This document shows positions 7,264 through 14,441 of a stretch of DNA of 15,366 bases, in pieces. Both the position numbers and the translations under genes were made by a program. Below the pieces are notes generated by a model. That model did not search any database and was not told the origin of the DNA. It saw only the letters and a list, made by a program, of their open reading frames with translations. The stretch covers positions 1-15,366 of the forward strand of contig QQUB01000710.1 in the NCBI GenBank assembly GCA_008501835.1. Reading direction: 5' to 3'. Positions within the stretch are counted from its first letter, which is position 1; each line of letters starts with the position of its first letter. Source of the DNA: Bacteroidota bacterium (GTDB lineage Bacteria; Bacteroidota; Bacteroidia; Chitinophagales; Saprospiraceae).

Positions 7264-8766
7264 ATGAAAAATTTGTTGAAATTAAACGCAATTCTTTTCG
7301 GAATTGTACTCGTACTAAGCTCATGCGGTCGTAGTGAGCGTTCCGACATCACAGGTTGGAAAATGAACGACCAAAAATGGGGTGGCTTTGAGAAAAAGAC
7401 CGATTATAAAGGTCAGGAAGCCGGTCCGAATCTCGTCCTCATCGAAGGTGGTACATTCACTATGGGAAATACTGAACAGGATGTTATGTACTCCTGGAAT
7501 ACCATTCCAAGAAGGGTGACCGTATCTTCATTTTACATGGATGAAACAGAAGTGTCAAACAGTAACTACAGAGAGTATTTGTACTGGCTCGACCGCGTAT
7601 TTGGTGAGAGCTATCCGGAAGTACGCCTGAATGCTCTTCCTGATACCCTTGTTTGGCGTGAGGAACTTTCATTTAATGAGCCTTACGTGGAAACTTATTT
7701 CCGCCACCCGGCTTATGATGATTATCCGGTAGTTGGTGTTAGCTGGTTGCAGGCAGTAGACTTCTGTAAATGGCGTACCGACAGGGTAAACGAAATGTTA
7801 CTCATTGAAAAAGGAATTTTGAACCTCAACCCGGATGAGCAGATTGATGATGAAAACTTCAACACAGAAGCTTACCTGTTAGGTCAGTATGAAGGTAACG
7901 TTCGTAAGAACCTGAAAGACCTTCGCACCGGCGGTGAGCGTCCTGTACGTTTTGAAGACGGTATATTACTTCCAGAATATCGTTTGCCAACTGAAGCCGA
8001 GTGGGAATACGCTGCTTTGTCACTTCAGGGCAACCAGATCGGAGGTGTTGATGAATTGATCTCTGACAGAAGAATCTATCCTTGGAACGGTAACACAGTA
8101 CGTTACCAGAAGCGTGATAAGCAGCAAGGTGCAATCATGGCTAACTTCAAGAAAGGACATGGTGATTACATGGGACTTGCCGGTAAGCTGAACGATAACG
8201 CTTGTCCTACAGCTCCTGTTCGCTCTTACCTTCCTAATGATTTTGGTCTCTATAACATGGCCGGTAACGTAAACGAGTGGACACTCGACCTTTACAGACC
8301 ATTGACCAGTATCACTTTGAGCGATGCTCAGGGACATGATTTGAACCCTTACCGTGGTAATAAATTCAAGAAAAAAGTGTTGGACGAAAACGGCTTGCCT
8401 GATGGTACTGACTCTCTCGGACGTATCCGTTATGAGTATGTTCAGGACGATGAAGCTGCTGATCGCGAAAACTACAAGCGTGGTCAGGTATACAACTACC
8501 TCGATGGTGACCAGGAATCTCAGGTTTACTACGAGTATGGTAAGTATACTTTGATCGGTGATAAGGCTCGCGTATTCAAAGGCGGTGGATGGCAAGACAG
8601 AGCTTACTGGCTCTCTCCGGGATCCCGTCGTTTCAAAGATGAGGACAAGTCTGATCGTGACCTCGGTTTCCGTTGTGCTATGGTTAGAGTGGGTGCTCCT
8701 TCCGGAAATGATATGGATAGCGGTAACCAGTTCAAGACTAAGAAAAGAGGAAAGAGAAGATACTAG
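7264..8766 (+). CDS. gldJ: Gliding motility / T9SS lipoprotein GldJ (SUMF1-like fold)
   Basis: GldJ is an outer-membrane lipoprotein. In Flavobacterium it protects GldK and is needed for T9SS function and gliding. The 500-residue product has a lipoprotein signal with lipobox LSSC (Cys21), then an FGE-sulfatase (SUMF1) fold at about 57-475: LVLIEGGTFTMG, YRLPTEAEWEYA (239-250), NMAGNVNEWT (331-340), FKGGGW (438-443) and DLGFRC (466-471). The two catalytic cysteines of true formylglycine-generating enzymes are absent from the FKGGGWQDRAYWL segment, so this should be structural rather than enzymatic. The C-terminus is strongly basic (KTKKRGKRRY). GldK is the close paralogue; I prefer GldJ because porU/porV lie on one side and murF on the other, rather than gldLMN. 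Arg is mostly CGT/CGC, unlike its neighbours, suggesting strong expression. It ends at a strong terminator. Confidence 0.87.
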   Translation: MKNLLKLNAILFGIVLVLSSCGRSERSDITGWKMNDQKWGGFEKKTDYKGQEAGPNLVLIEGGTFTMGNTEQDVMYSWNTIPRRVTVSSFYMDETEVSNSNYREYLYWLDRVFGESYPEVRLNALPDTLVWREELSFNEPYVETYFRHPAYDDYPVVGVSWLQAVDFCKWRTDRVNEMLLIEKGILNLNPDEQIDDENFNTEAYLLGQYEGNVRKNLKDLRTGGERPVRFEDGILLPEYRLPTEAEWEYAALSLQGNQIGGVDELISDRRIYPWNGNTVRYQKRDKQQGAIMANFKKGHGDYMGLAGKLNDNACPTAPVRSYLPNDFGLYNMAGNVNEWTLDLYRPLTSITLSDAQGHDLNPYRGNKFKKKVLDENGLPDGTDSLGRIRYEYVQDDEAADRENYKRGQVYNYLDGDQESQVYYEYGKYTLIGDKARVFKGGGWQDRAYWLSPGSRRFKDEDKSDRDLGFRCAMVRVGAPSGNDMDSGNQFKTKKRGKRRY

Positions 8767-8791
8767 AGAATTAAAAACTCAAAATATTAAA

Positions 8792-8842
8792 TGTAAAACC
8801 CGCCTCCCATAGTCAGCGGGCAGGCCTAAAAGTTGTTTTACA
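8792..8842. repeat. Nested inverted repeat just after gldJ
   Basis: TGTAAAAC (8792-8799) is the perfect reverse complement of GTTTTACA (8835-8842). Within it, CCCGC (8799-8803) pairs with GCGGG (8816-8820). It starts 25 bp after the gldJ stop codon and ends 5 bp before the terminator at 8849, so the gldJ transcript ends in two consecutive folded elements. This may protect the 3' end. Confidence 0.5.
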
Positions 8843-8848
8843 TTTACA

Positions 8849-8886
8849 AAAAAGTTCCTTTTGGCTGTTGCCGGAAGGAACTTTTT
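8849..8886 (+). terminator. Strong intrinsic terminator between gldJ and murF
   Basis: AAAAAGTTCCTT (8849-8860) and AAGGAACTTTTT (8875-8886) pair perfectly over 12 bp. The stem continues inward through two G-U pairs and GGC/GCC to a TGTT tetraloop, about 17 bp in all. The T-run at the right end marks termination on the plus strand; the A-run on the left makes it potentially bidirectional. It lies inside the longest open frame of murF, which shows that the ATG at 8833 is not the true start. Confidence 0.85.
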
Positions 8887-8904
8887 ATTTTAAAGCAATG
8901 CATT

Positions 8905-10182
8905 ATGGATATAGCAGCGCTATACGACATTTATAAAAAACACCCTGTGATTTGCACGGACTCCAGAAAGGTGGAGGAAGGAGTTCTTTTCTTTGCGTTA
9001 AAAGGAGACAATTTTGACGGCAATAAATTTGCCAAAGCTGCTCTTGAAGCAGGGGCGGCTTATGTAATTGTTGATGACCCAAATGTTGCAGAGGGAGATG
9101 GTTTCATATTGGTAAATGACGTATTGGAAACTATGCAAAAACTGGCCAGGCATCATCGCGATCAATTTGATTTTCCCGTCATCGGCCTGACAGGGTCCAA
9201 TGGAAAAACGACAACAAAGGAGCTCCTGGCAGCAGTACTTGCTCAAAAATATAAGGTTCATGCGACCTCCGGTAATTTTAATAACCACATTGGAGTGCCA
9301 CTGACATTATTATCCATGCCGGACGATACGGAAATTGCCGTCATTGAAATGGGTGCCAATGGCTTGCATGAGATAGGTTTTCTCTGCGGAATTTCTGCTC
9401 CTACCCATGGTTTTGTGACCAACGTTGGAAAAGCTCACCTGGAGGGGTTTGGTAGTTTTGAAGGAGTGATTAAGACCAAAGCAGAAATTTACGATTGGCT
9501 GGCAGAAAATGATGGTATCGGATTTGTTAATCAAAACGAGTCACACCTCGGGGAAATGGCGTCCCAGGTTAAGGAAAAGATCCTCTACGGAAAAGGTGGT
9601 AAGGTAAGTTTAAAAGGTGCTTCTCCTTTTGTTGAAATAGAAATAGCTGCTGAAACGGGAGGCATTGCTGTTAAAACCCGGTTGATTGGTGCCTATAATT
9701 TCAATAATATTCTGACGGCCATTACCCTTGGTCAATTCTTTAATGTTCCTGATTCAGACATAGCAACTGCCCTTGAGAATTATCAGCCAAGTAATAATCG
9801 TTCCCAATTGTTGGAAAAAGAGGGTAATACTTTTATCATGGATTCCTACAATGCCAACCCCGTGAGTATGGAAAAAGCTTTAATGAGTTTTTCTGACATG
9901 GAAGGCAAAGGCCGCAAAAAAATAGCCATCGTTGGAGATATGCTCGAGTTGGGAGAGGTTAGTGAACAGGAACACAACAAAATTGTACAGCTTGCTAAAG
10001 CAATAGATATTGATACATGTGTGTTTGTTGGCCAGGAATTTGGGAAGACTGTGGATGCTGAGCAATTACATTTTAAAGATTCCATCGAGGCTAAAAACTG
10101 GTATGAGGATCAGGCATTTTCCAATGCAATGATATTGCTGAAAGGGTCCCGCGGAATTCGCCTTGAGCAAATCATTCAATAA
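8905..10182 (+). CDS. murF: UDP-N-acetylmuramoyl-tripeptide--D-alanyl-D-alanine ligase MurF
   Basis: MurF is a cytoplasmic Mur ligase. It uses ATP to add D-Ala-D-Ala to UDP-MurNAc-tripeptide, the last soluble step of peptidoglycan precursor synthesis. The 425-residue product shows the N-terminal substrate domain with CTDSRKVEEGVLFFALKG, the ATP-binding P-loop GLTGSNGKTTTKE (94-106), NFNNHIGVPLTLL (124-136), IEMGANGLHEI (147-157), the central-to-C-terminal DSYNANP (313-319), GDMLELG (344-350) and LLKGSRG (411-417). I chose the ATG at 8905; the frame is open back to 8833, but that 24-residue extension is encoded by a terminator hairpin and resembles no MurF. There is no Shine-Dalgarno site and only 18 nt between terminator and start, so how murF is transcribed is unclear. 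As I recall, murF also follows gldJ in Flavobacterium. Confidence 0.97.
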   Translation: MDIAALYDIYKKHPVICTDSRKVEEGVLFFALKGDNFDGNKFAKAALEAGAAYVIVDDPNVAEGDGFILVNDVLETMQKLARHHRDQFDFPVIGLTGSNGKTTTKELLAAVLAQKYKVHATSGNFNNHIGVPLTLLSMPDDTEIAVIEMGANGLHEIGFLCGISAPTHGFVTNVGKAHLEGFGSFEGVIKTKAEIYDWLAENDGIGFVNQNESHLGEMASQVKEKILYGKGGKVSLKGASPFVEIEIAAETGGIAVKTRLIGAYNFNNILTAITLGQFFNVPDSDIATALENYQPSNNRSQLLEKEGNTFIMDSYNANPVSMEKALMSFSDMEGKGRKKIAIVGDMLELGEVSEQEHNKIVQLAKAIDIDTCVFVGQEFGKTVDAEQLHFKDSIEAKNWYEDQAFSNAMILLKGSRGIRLEQIIQ

Positions 10183-10289
10183 TTGCACGATTTCTTACAG
10201 TATTTCTAGTCGGTAGTGTATTCAGGTGAAATTAAGCCTTTGATCCATTCCATTTGTCGAAAAAAATGATCTGGTGAGGGATGGAGACC

Positions 10290-10297
10290 TACTTTTG
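10290..10297 (+). promoter_or_regulatory. -7 promoter element upstream of the outer-membrane receptor gene
   Basis: TACTTTTG matches TAnnTTTG exactly and would start transcription near 10304, leaving a leader of about 50 nt. No -33 TTG at the usual distance is evident. It implies that the receptor gene is transcribed separately from murF, which ends 107 bp earlier. Confidence 0.45.
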
Positions 10298-10356
10298 CAT
10301 CGTATTGGTAAAAGCCCAAACATTTTAGAATTACCATTACGTTAAATCACCTGACT

Positions 10357-12786
10357 ATGAAAAAATTGTTTAGCCTGGCTGCAATGCAGCTATGCCTGGC
10401 CCTCTTCGTGTGGGGACAGGACTCAGCCGGAAGTGTCCACGGATTTGTTACGGATGCAACGCACGAACCTCTGGCATTCGCCAATCTTTTACTATTTGAT
10501 GCTGCCGACAGTACCCTTGTCAAAGCTGAATATTCTTCTGAAGACGGTTCCTTTAAAATGATGAACATTGAACCTGGGGAATATTGGCTCAAGGCGAGTT
10601 TCGTCGGTTTACCTGATTTTATTTCCGAAATACTCATGGTCCATGCCGATAAGATCACTGAAGTACCCACAGTGATTTTGGAAAACAATGGAACAGAATT
10701 AAGTGAAGTAGTTGTCACAGCACTTAAACCTCTTGTTGAGGTAAAACCCGATAAGACCGTTTTTAACGTGGAAGGAAGTATTAATGCTACCGGGAATACG
10801 GCTTTTGAATTGCTTAGAAAAGCCCCTGGTCTGGTAGTTGACAACAATGACAATATCATTTTGCTTGGAAAGAGCGGTGTTCGGATTTTCATTGATGGCC
10901 GCCCTTCTCCTCTGGGCATGGATGATCTTGTTGAAATGCTCAAAGGTATGCAATCTGATCAGATTGAAGCGATCGAGATCATTACCAACCCTTCATCCAA
11001 ATATGAAGCAGAGGGTAATGCCGGGATCATCAATATCAGAATGAAAAAAGACAAGCGCCATGGTACCAATGCTAATTTGAACCTTGGTTACACAGCTGCG
11101 ATTTTCCCCAAGTATTATGGGTCAGTAGGTGTGAATCACAGAAATAAACGTTTGAATGTCTTCGGCAATTATACCCATAGCACCGGAGACCGCCGAAACT
11201 TCTTCAACCTGTACCGGGAGCAATTGGGTGTTGTTTTTGATCAACGAAATGTTCGTACTGCTGAATTTGCCAATCATAACTTTAAGGCCGGAGCCGATTT
11301 CTTCCTGAATGATAAGAATACGCTGGGTGTTACGGTAGGTGGATTTGTAAGCGACAGAAGTGAATTCAACAATGGTCGGACGGAGATTTCCATGGTAAAC
11401 AGCGATGTTGTGGATAGCTTATTGCTTGCCCCAACGACCATTGCCGGGGAAACGAGCAATTTGGATTATAACCTGAATTATCGTTTTGATGATAATAAAG
11501 GAACGGTGTGGAATTTTGATGCTAATTACGGGCAGTTCCGAAGAGATGGAAACTCTTATCAGCCGAATTACTATACAAGTCCGGATGAAAAAGTCATTTA
11601 TACTCAAAGGATATTTAATAGCGAAATGCCTACGGATATTAACCTGTTGAGTTTTAAGGTTGACCATGAGCGTAATATTCTTGGAGGTAAACTTGAAACC
11701 GGATTGAAGTTTTCCAGTGTGACTACCGATAATACTTTTAATTTTTATAACGTAGAAGGCAATTCCCAGGTCCTGGACACGGACAGAAGTAATAATTTTG
11801 TTTATGATGAAATGGTGAATGCAGCCTATTTCAACTACCAACGTCAATTTGAAAAGTGGGGTATTCAGGCTGGTCTCCGCGCTGAGCAAACTAATTCCCT
11901 TGGAACCTTGACAAGTGTGCAGGATAATGAGAATGATGAAGTTGAACGTTCATATCTGGATTGGTTCCCTTCAGCCGGGGTTACTTATCAGGCCAGCCCA
12001 AAAACGACCTGGAGATTGAATTACAGCCGTCGTATCACAAGGCCAAGTTATCAGGATTTGAATCCTTTTGAATATAAACTGGATGAACTTACCTACCAGA
12101 GAGGTAATCCATTCCTACAGCCACAGTATACGCATTCTGTGCAATTGACAAATTCCTATAATTACCGTTATAATACGACATTGAGCTATAGTTATACTGA
12201 AGATTTCTTCACGGAGATCATCGATACAACAGAAACAAGCAGGAGTTTTATTTCCAGCAAGAATCTGTCGAGTCAGCAGGTCATTTCCATCAACTTCGGT
12301 GCACCGATCAGCATCAAGAAGTGGTGGAACGTTTATGTGAATTTGAATGCTTACCAGCAACTGAACAGAGCTGACTTTGGTGAAGGTAAAATTGTAGATG
12401 TAAAGGTGAATGCAGTTAATTTTTACAACCAACACACCTTTATGTTGCCAAAGGGGTTGTCACTTGAATTATCAGGATTCTACAACTCACCATCCGTTTG
12501 GGGAGGTACCTTCAGAACGCAATCCATGTGGGGTGTTGAAGCAGGGGTGAAAGCCAAGGTGCTGAAAGGTCGTGGAAATGTGAAAGTTTCCGTTGGTGAT
12601 ATTTTCAATACGATGAACTGGAGTGGAGAAAGTGATTTTGGTGGAGTATATATTGCCACCAGTGGAAGTTGGGAAAGCCGCAGGCTGAGAGTTAATTTCT
12701 CCTACCTTTTCGGAAATGAAAAAGTGAAATCCCGCAGCCGTAAAACGGGAATGGAGGATGAGAAGAACCGGATCAAGTCTGAATAA
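10357..12786 (+). CDS. TonB-dependent-receptor-like outer membrane beta-barrel protein
   Basis: This 809-residue outer-membrane protein has a signal peptide (MKKLFSLAAMQLCLALFVWGQ). A carboxypeptidase-regulatory-like beta-sandwich follows (about 26-110; GSVHGFVTDATHEPLAFANLLL, DGSFKMMNIEPGEYWLKASFVG). Next is a plug-like domain (about 115-230; LSEVVVTALKPLVEV, TAFELLRKAPGLVVD, VRIFIDGRPSPL, IEAIEIITNPSSKYEAEGNAGIINI), then a large C-terminal barrel. The order matches the Bacteroidota 'outer membrane beta-barrel family protein' group (OMP_b-brl_3), which is related to TonB-dependent receptors. There is no SusD partner beside it, so a SusC-type glycan importer is unlikely and the substrate is unknown. 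The predicted last barrel strand (RRLRVNFSYLFGN) is followed by a charged 22-residue tail, which is unusual because barrels usually end at the final strand. It has its own -7 element and stands alone. Confidence 0.9.
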   Translation: MKKLFSLAAMQLCLALFVWGQDSAGSVHGFVTDATHEPLAFANLLLFDAADSTLVKAEYSSEDGSFKMMNIEPGEYWLKASFVGLPDFISEILMVHADKITEVPTVILENNGTELSEVVVTALKPLVEVKPDKTVFNVEGSINATGNTAFELLRKAPGLVVDNNDNIILLGKSGVRIFIDGRPSPLGMDDLVEMLKGMQSDQIEAIEIITNPSSKYEAEGNAGIINIRMKKDKRHGTNANLNLGYTAAIFPKYYGSVGVNHRNKRLNVFGNYTHSTGDRRNFFNLYREQLGVVFDQRNVRTAEFANHNFKAGADFFLNDKNTLGVTVGGFVSDRSEFNNGRTEISMVNSDVVDSLLLAPTTIAGETSNLDYNLNYRFDDNKGTVWNFDANYGQFRRDGNSYQPNYYTSPDEKVIYTQRIFNSEMPTDINLLSFKVDHERNILGGKLETGLKFSSVTTDNTFNFYNVEGNSQVLDTDRSNNFVYDEMVNAAYFNYQRQFEKWGIQAGLRAEQTNSLGTLTSVQDNENDEVERSYLDWFPSAGVTYQASPKTTWRLNYSRRITRPSYQDLNPFEYKLDELTYQRGNPFLQPQYTHSVQLTNSYNYRYNTTLSYSYTEDFFTEIIDTTETSRSFISSKNLSSQQVISINFGAPISIKKWWNVYVNLNAYQQLNRADFGEGKIVDVKVNAVNFYNQHTFMLPKGLSLELSGFYNSPSVWGGTFRTQSMWGVEAGVKAKVLKGRGNVKVSVGDIFNTMNWSGESDFGGVYIATSGSWESRRLRVNFSYLFGNEKVKSRSRKTGMEDEKNRIKSE

Positions 12787-12792
12787 TAACCT

Positions 12793-12905
12793 AAGTTGCG
12801 AGTTACGAGATTCGAGTTACGCGTTGGCTATATCCAAGTAGTTGAATTTTTGAATTTGACAAAAACTCTAATAACACGTAACCCGAAACCTGTAACTCGC
12901 AACTT
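12793..12905. repeat. Inverted pair of heptanucleotide arrays
   Basis: The left arm (12793-12825) holds tandem 7-bp units AGTTGCG, AGTTACG, AGATTCG and AGTTACG at 12794-12821. The right arm (12873-12905) holds ACACGTA, ACCCGAA, ACCTGTA and ACTCGCA at 12874-12901. The arms are reverse complements: the outer 14 bp match perfectly, and the next 19 bp match imperfectly with the 7-bp phase kept. The 47-bp centre shows nothing recognisable. It lies between the receptor stop codon and the BamA-like gene. It could act as a terminator-like hairpin or be a mobile palindromic repeat, but the lack of a T-run argues against a standard terminator. Confidence 0.75.
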
Positions 12906-12951
12906 GAATTATATTATTGGCACCCTTATCTCGTAAATAACTTACCTAAAG

Positions 12952-12982
12952 TTGCATTCCACGCCTGAGTTCGTTTTCTTTG
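12952..12982 (+). promoter_or_regulatory. Possible promoter of the BamA-like gene
   Basis: TTG (12952-12954) and TTTCTTTG (12975-12982) are separated by 20 bp. The second is one mismatch from TAnnTTTG and the spacing suits the Bacteroidota -33/-7 pattern. The transcript would start near 12989, leaving only about 10 nt before the TTG codon at 12999 but about 46 nt before the CTG at 13035. Confidence 0.35.
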
Positions 12983-12998
12983 CTGAAAATAACAGGCA

Positions 12999-14438
12999 TT
13001 GCTTTCCAAAGACTACACGACTTCACGCTTCTCCCTGAAAATCAGAAGTGTATTGCTTTTGTATTTTGTCTTTCTGGCTGTTGCTTTATGTGGCCAGCAG
13101 GACAAAGTCGTTGTAGACAAAATCTCCATTTCCGGAAACGATCATACCAAGCCCGGAGTCATTTACAGGGAGTTATTATTCCAACTGGGAGATTCCATTC
13201 CTGTAGACGAACTTTCTGATATTCTCAAACGCAGTAAAGAGTCCCTGATCAATACGAGGCTTTTTACCGTTGTAGATGTTTATTTTAAGAACTGGGAGGC
13301 TGCTACCAATAAGGTTCATATTCAGGTAGACCTCAGGGAGGGATGGTATATATTCCCCGTTCCCATCTTCGAATGGGTGGACCGGAATTTTAATGTCTGG
13401 TGGGTTGAGCAGCAACGTGATCTCAATCGTATTAACCTGGGTATGGACTTTACCCACACCAACCTTTCCGGCCGCAGGGACAGATTAAATTTTCAGGTCA
13501 AATACGGCTATGTAAGGCAATATGGATTGAAGTATACTTTTCCCTATTTGAATAGAGCCAAAACACTCGGTTTGAGTGGTGCCATTGCTTATCAAAAGAA
13601 GCGGGAGGTCAATTATTTGACCAATGCCAATAAACAGTTATTCTATGCAGAGAATGATGAGTTCATTTACCAGAAATTCTCCAGCCTGCTGAATCTGACC
13701 TTTCGTCCGGGGCATAATATCACACATGAATGGGGGCTTTCCTACAACAGGAAGTTTGTCGGAAGTATAGTTTACGAACAATTGAATCCCATGTTTTTTG
13801 CCAATGGTGGAGGCAATGAACGGGCATTCAGTGCTTCCTATTCCTTTACCTATGATTTCCGGGATGTTGTGGCCTATCCTCAAAATGGCATTTATTTCCA
13901 GGCAAAACTGACCAAATCCGGTTTGGGGTTATTCAAAGACAAAAATATTCTGTTGTTTGCCTTCAGGCATGAAAATTATTTTCAATTTGCTGACCGGTGG
14001 AGTAGCGGGTATGATTTTTTTGGAAAAACTTCTCTGATCCGTACACGGCCTCCGTTTGAAAACAGCCATATTATGGGGTCCAGCGGAACGACGGTTCCTG
14101 GGTATGAATATTATATTCTGGATGGATTGGATGCGGTGTTACTCAAAACTTTTTTTCGGTATAAGTTGATGGATAATGAACTGCGATTTGGAAAAATAAT
14201 GCCTTTTGAATCATTCAAAATCATTCCTTTTCGAGTTTATTTGCGGGCAAGTAGTGGGTGGGGATTCGCCAATGACCCTTTTGATTCAGGAGTAAATACT
14301 TTGAATCAGACTTTACTTTGGGGTGGAGGTCCTGCCGTAGATATCATTTTTTTTCACGACATTGTTTTCAGGTTTGAGTATAGTTTTAACCACCTTGGTG
14401 AAAAAGGATTATTTTTGCATTTTAAGTCGAATCTTTAG
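12999..14438 (+). CDS. BamA/TamA family outer membrane protein with one POTRA domain
   Basis: The product (479 residues from TTG) belongs to the Omp85 superfamily, which inserts or translocates outer-membrane proteins. It has a signal peptide (hydrophobic VLLLYFVFLAVALCG), one POTRA-like domain at about 36-113 (VVVDKISISGNDHTKPGVIYREL, RSKESLINTRLFTVVDVYF, KVHIQVDLREGWYI), and a C-terminal barrel from about 150 (GMDFTHTNLSGRRDRLNFQVKYGY to the end). True BamA has five POTRA domains and about 800 residues, so this is a short member whose substrate is unknown. No ATG serves as start: an in-frame stop lies at 12990, so the choices are TTG at 12999 or CTG at 13035. The CTG would give a textbook signal peptide (MKIRSVLLLYF...). 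A lipoprotein is unlikely, since residue -1 before the Cys is Leu. It ends 3 bp before nadK, so the two are probably co-transcribed. Confidence 0.86.
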   Translation: MLSKDYTTSRFSLKIRSVLLLYFVFLAVALCGQQDKVVVDKISISGNDHTKPGVIYRELLFQLGDSIPVDELSDILKRSKESLINTRLFTVVDVYFKNWEAATNKVHIQVDLREGWYIFPVPIFEWVDRNFNVWWVEQQRDLNRINLGMDFTHTNLSGRRDRLNFQVKYGYVRQYGLKYTFPYLNRAKTLGLSGAIAYQKKREVNYLTNANKQLFYAENDEFIYQKFSSLLNLTFRPGHNITHEWGLSYNRKFVGSIVYEQLNPMFFANGGGNERAFSASYSFTYDFRDVVAYPQNGIYFQAKLTKSGLGLFKDKNILLFAFRHENYFQFADRWSSGYDFFGKTSLIRTRPPFENSHIMGSSGTTVPGYEYYILDGLDAVLLKTFFRYKLMDNELRFGKIMPFESFKIIPFRVYLRASSGWGFANDPFDSGVNTLNQTLLWGGGPAVDIIFFHDIVFRFEYSFNHLGEKGLFLHFKSNL

Positions 14439-14441
14439 AAC

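Noticed and set aside
8020..8595. 191-codon open frame antisense to gldJ
   Set aside because: It lies wholly inside the well-supported gldJ gene, has no family motifs, and is explained by the skewed codon use of gldJ.
7264..8766. Active formylglycine-generating enzyme
   Set aside because: The fold motifs are present but the two catalytic cysteines are missing and the protein is a lipoprotein in a T9SS locus.
7264..8766. GldK instead of GldJ
   Set aside because: GldK is normally followed by gldL, gldM and gldN. Here murF follows and porU/porV are nearby, as I recall for gldJ. Sequence alone does not fully exclude GldK.
8833..8904. 24-residue N-terminal extension of murF from an upstream ATG
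   Set aside because: It is encoded across the terminator hairpin at 8849-8886 and bears no resemblance to MurF N-termini; the ATG at 8905 begins the recognisable protein.
10347..10943. 198-codon open frame antisense to the receptor-like gene
   Set aside because: It mirrors the conserved plug and regulatory-domain region of a real gene and has a low-complexity Ser/Thr-rich translation with no recognisable domain.
10357..12786. SusC-type glycan importer
   Set aside because: No SusD-like lipoprotein gene is adjacent, and the barrel resembles the OMP_b-brl_3 group rather than SusC.
12793..12905. CRISPR array
   Set aside because: Units are 7 bp, directly adjacent with no spacers, and the two halves are inverted.
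12999..14438. Full-length BamA
   Set aside because: Only one POTRA domain and about 480 residues; BamA has five POTRA domains and is far longer.
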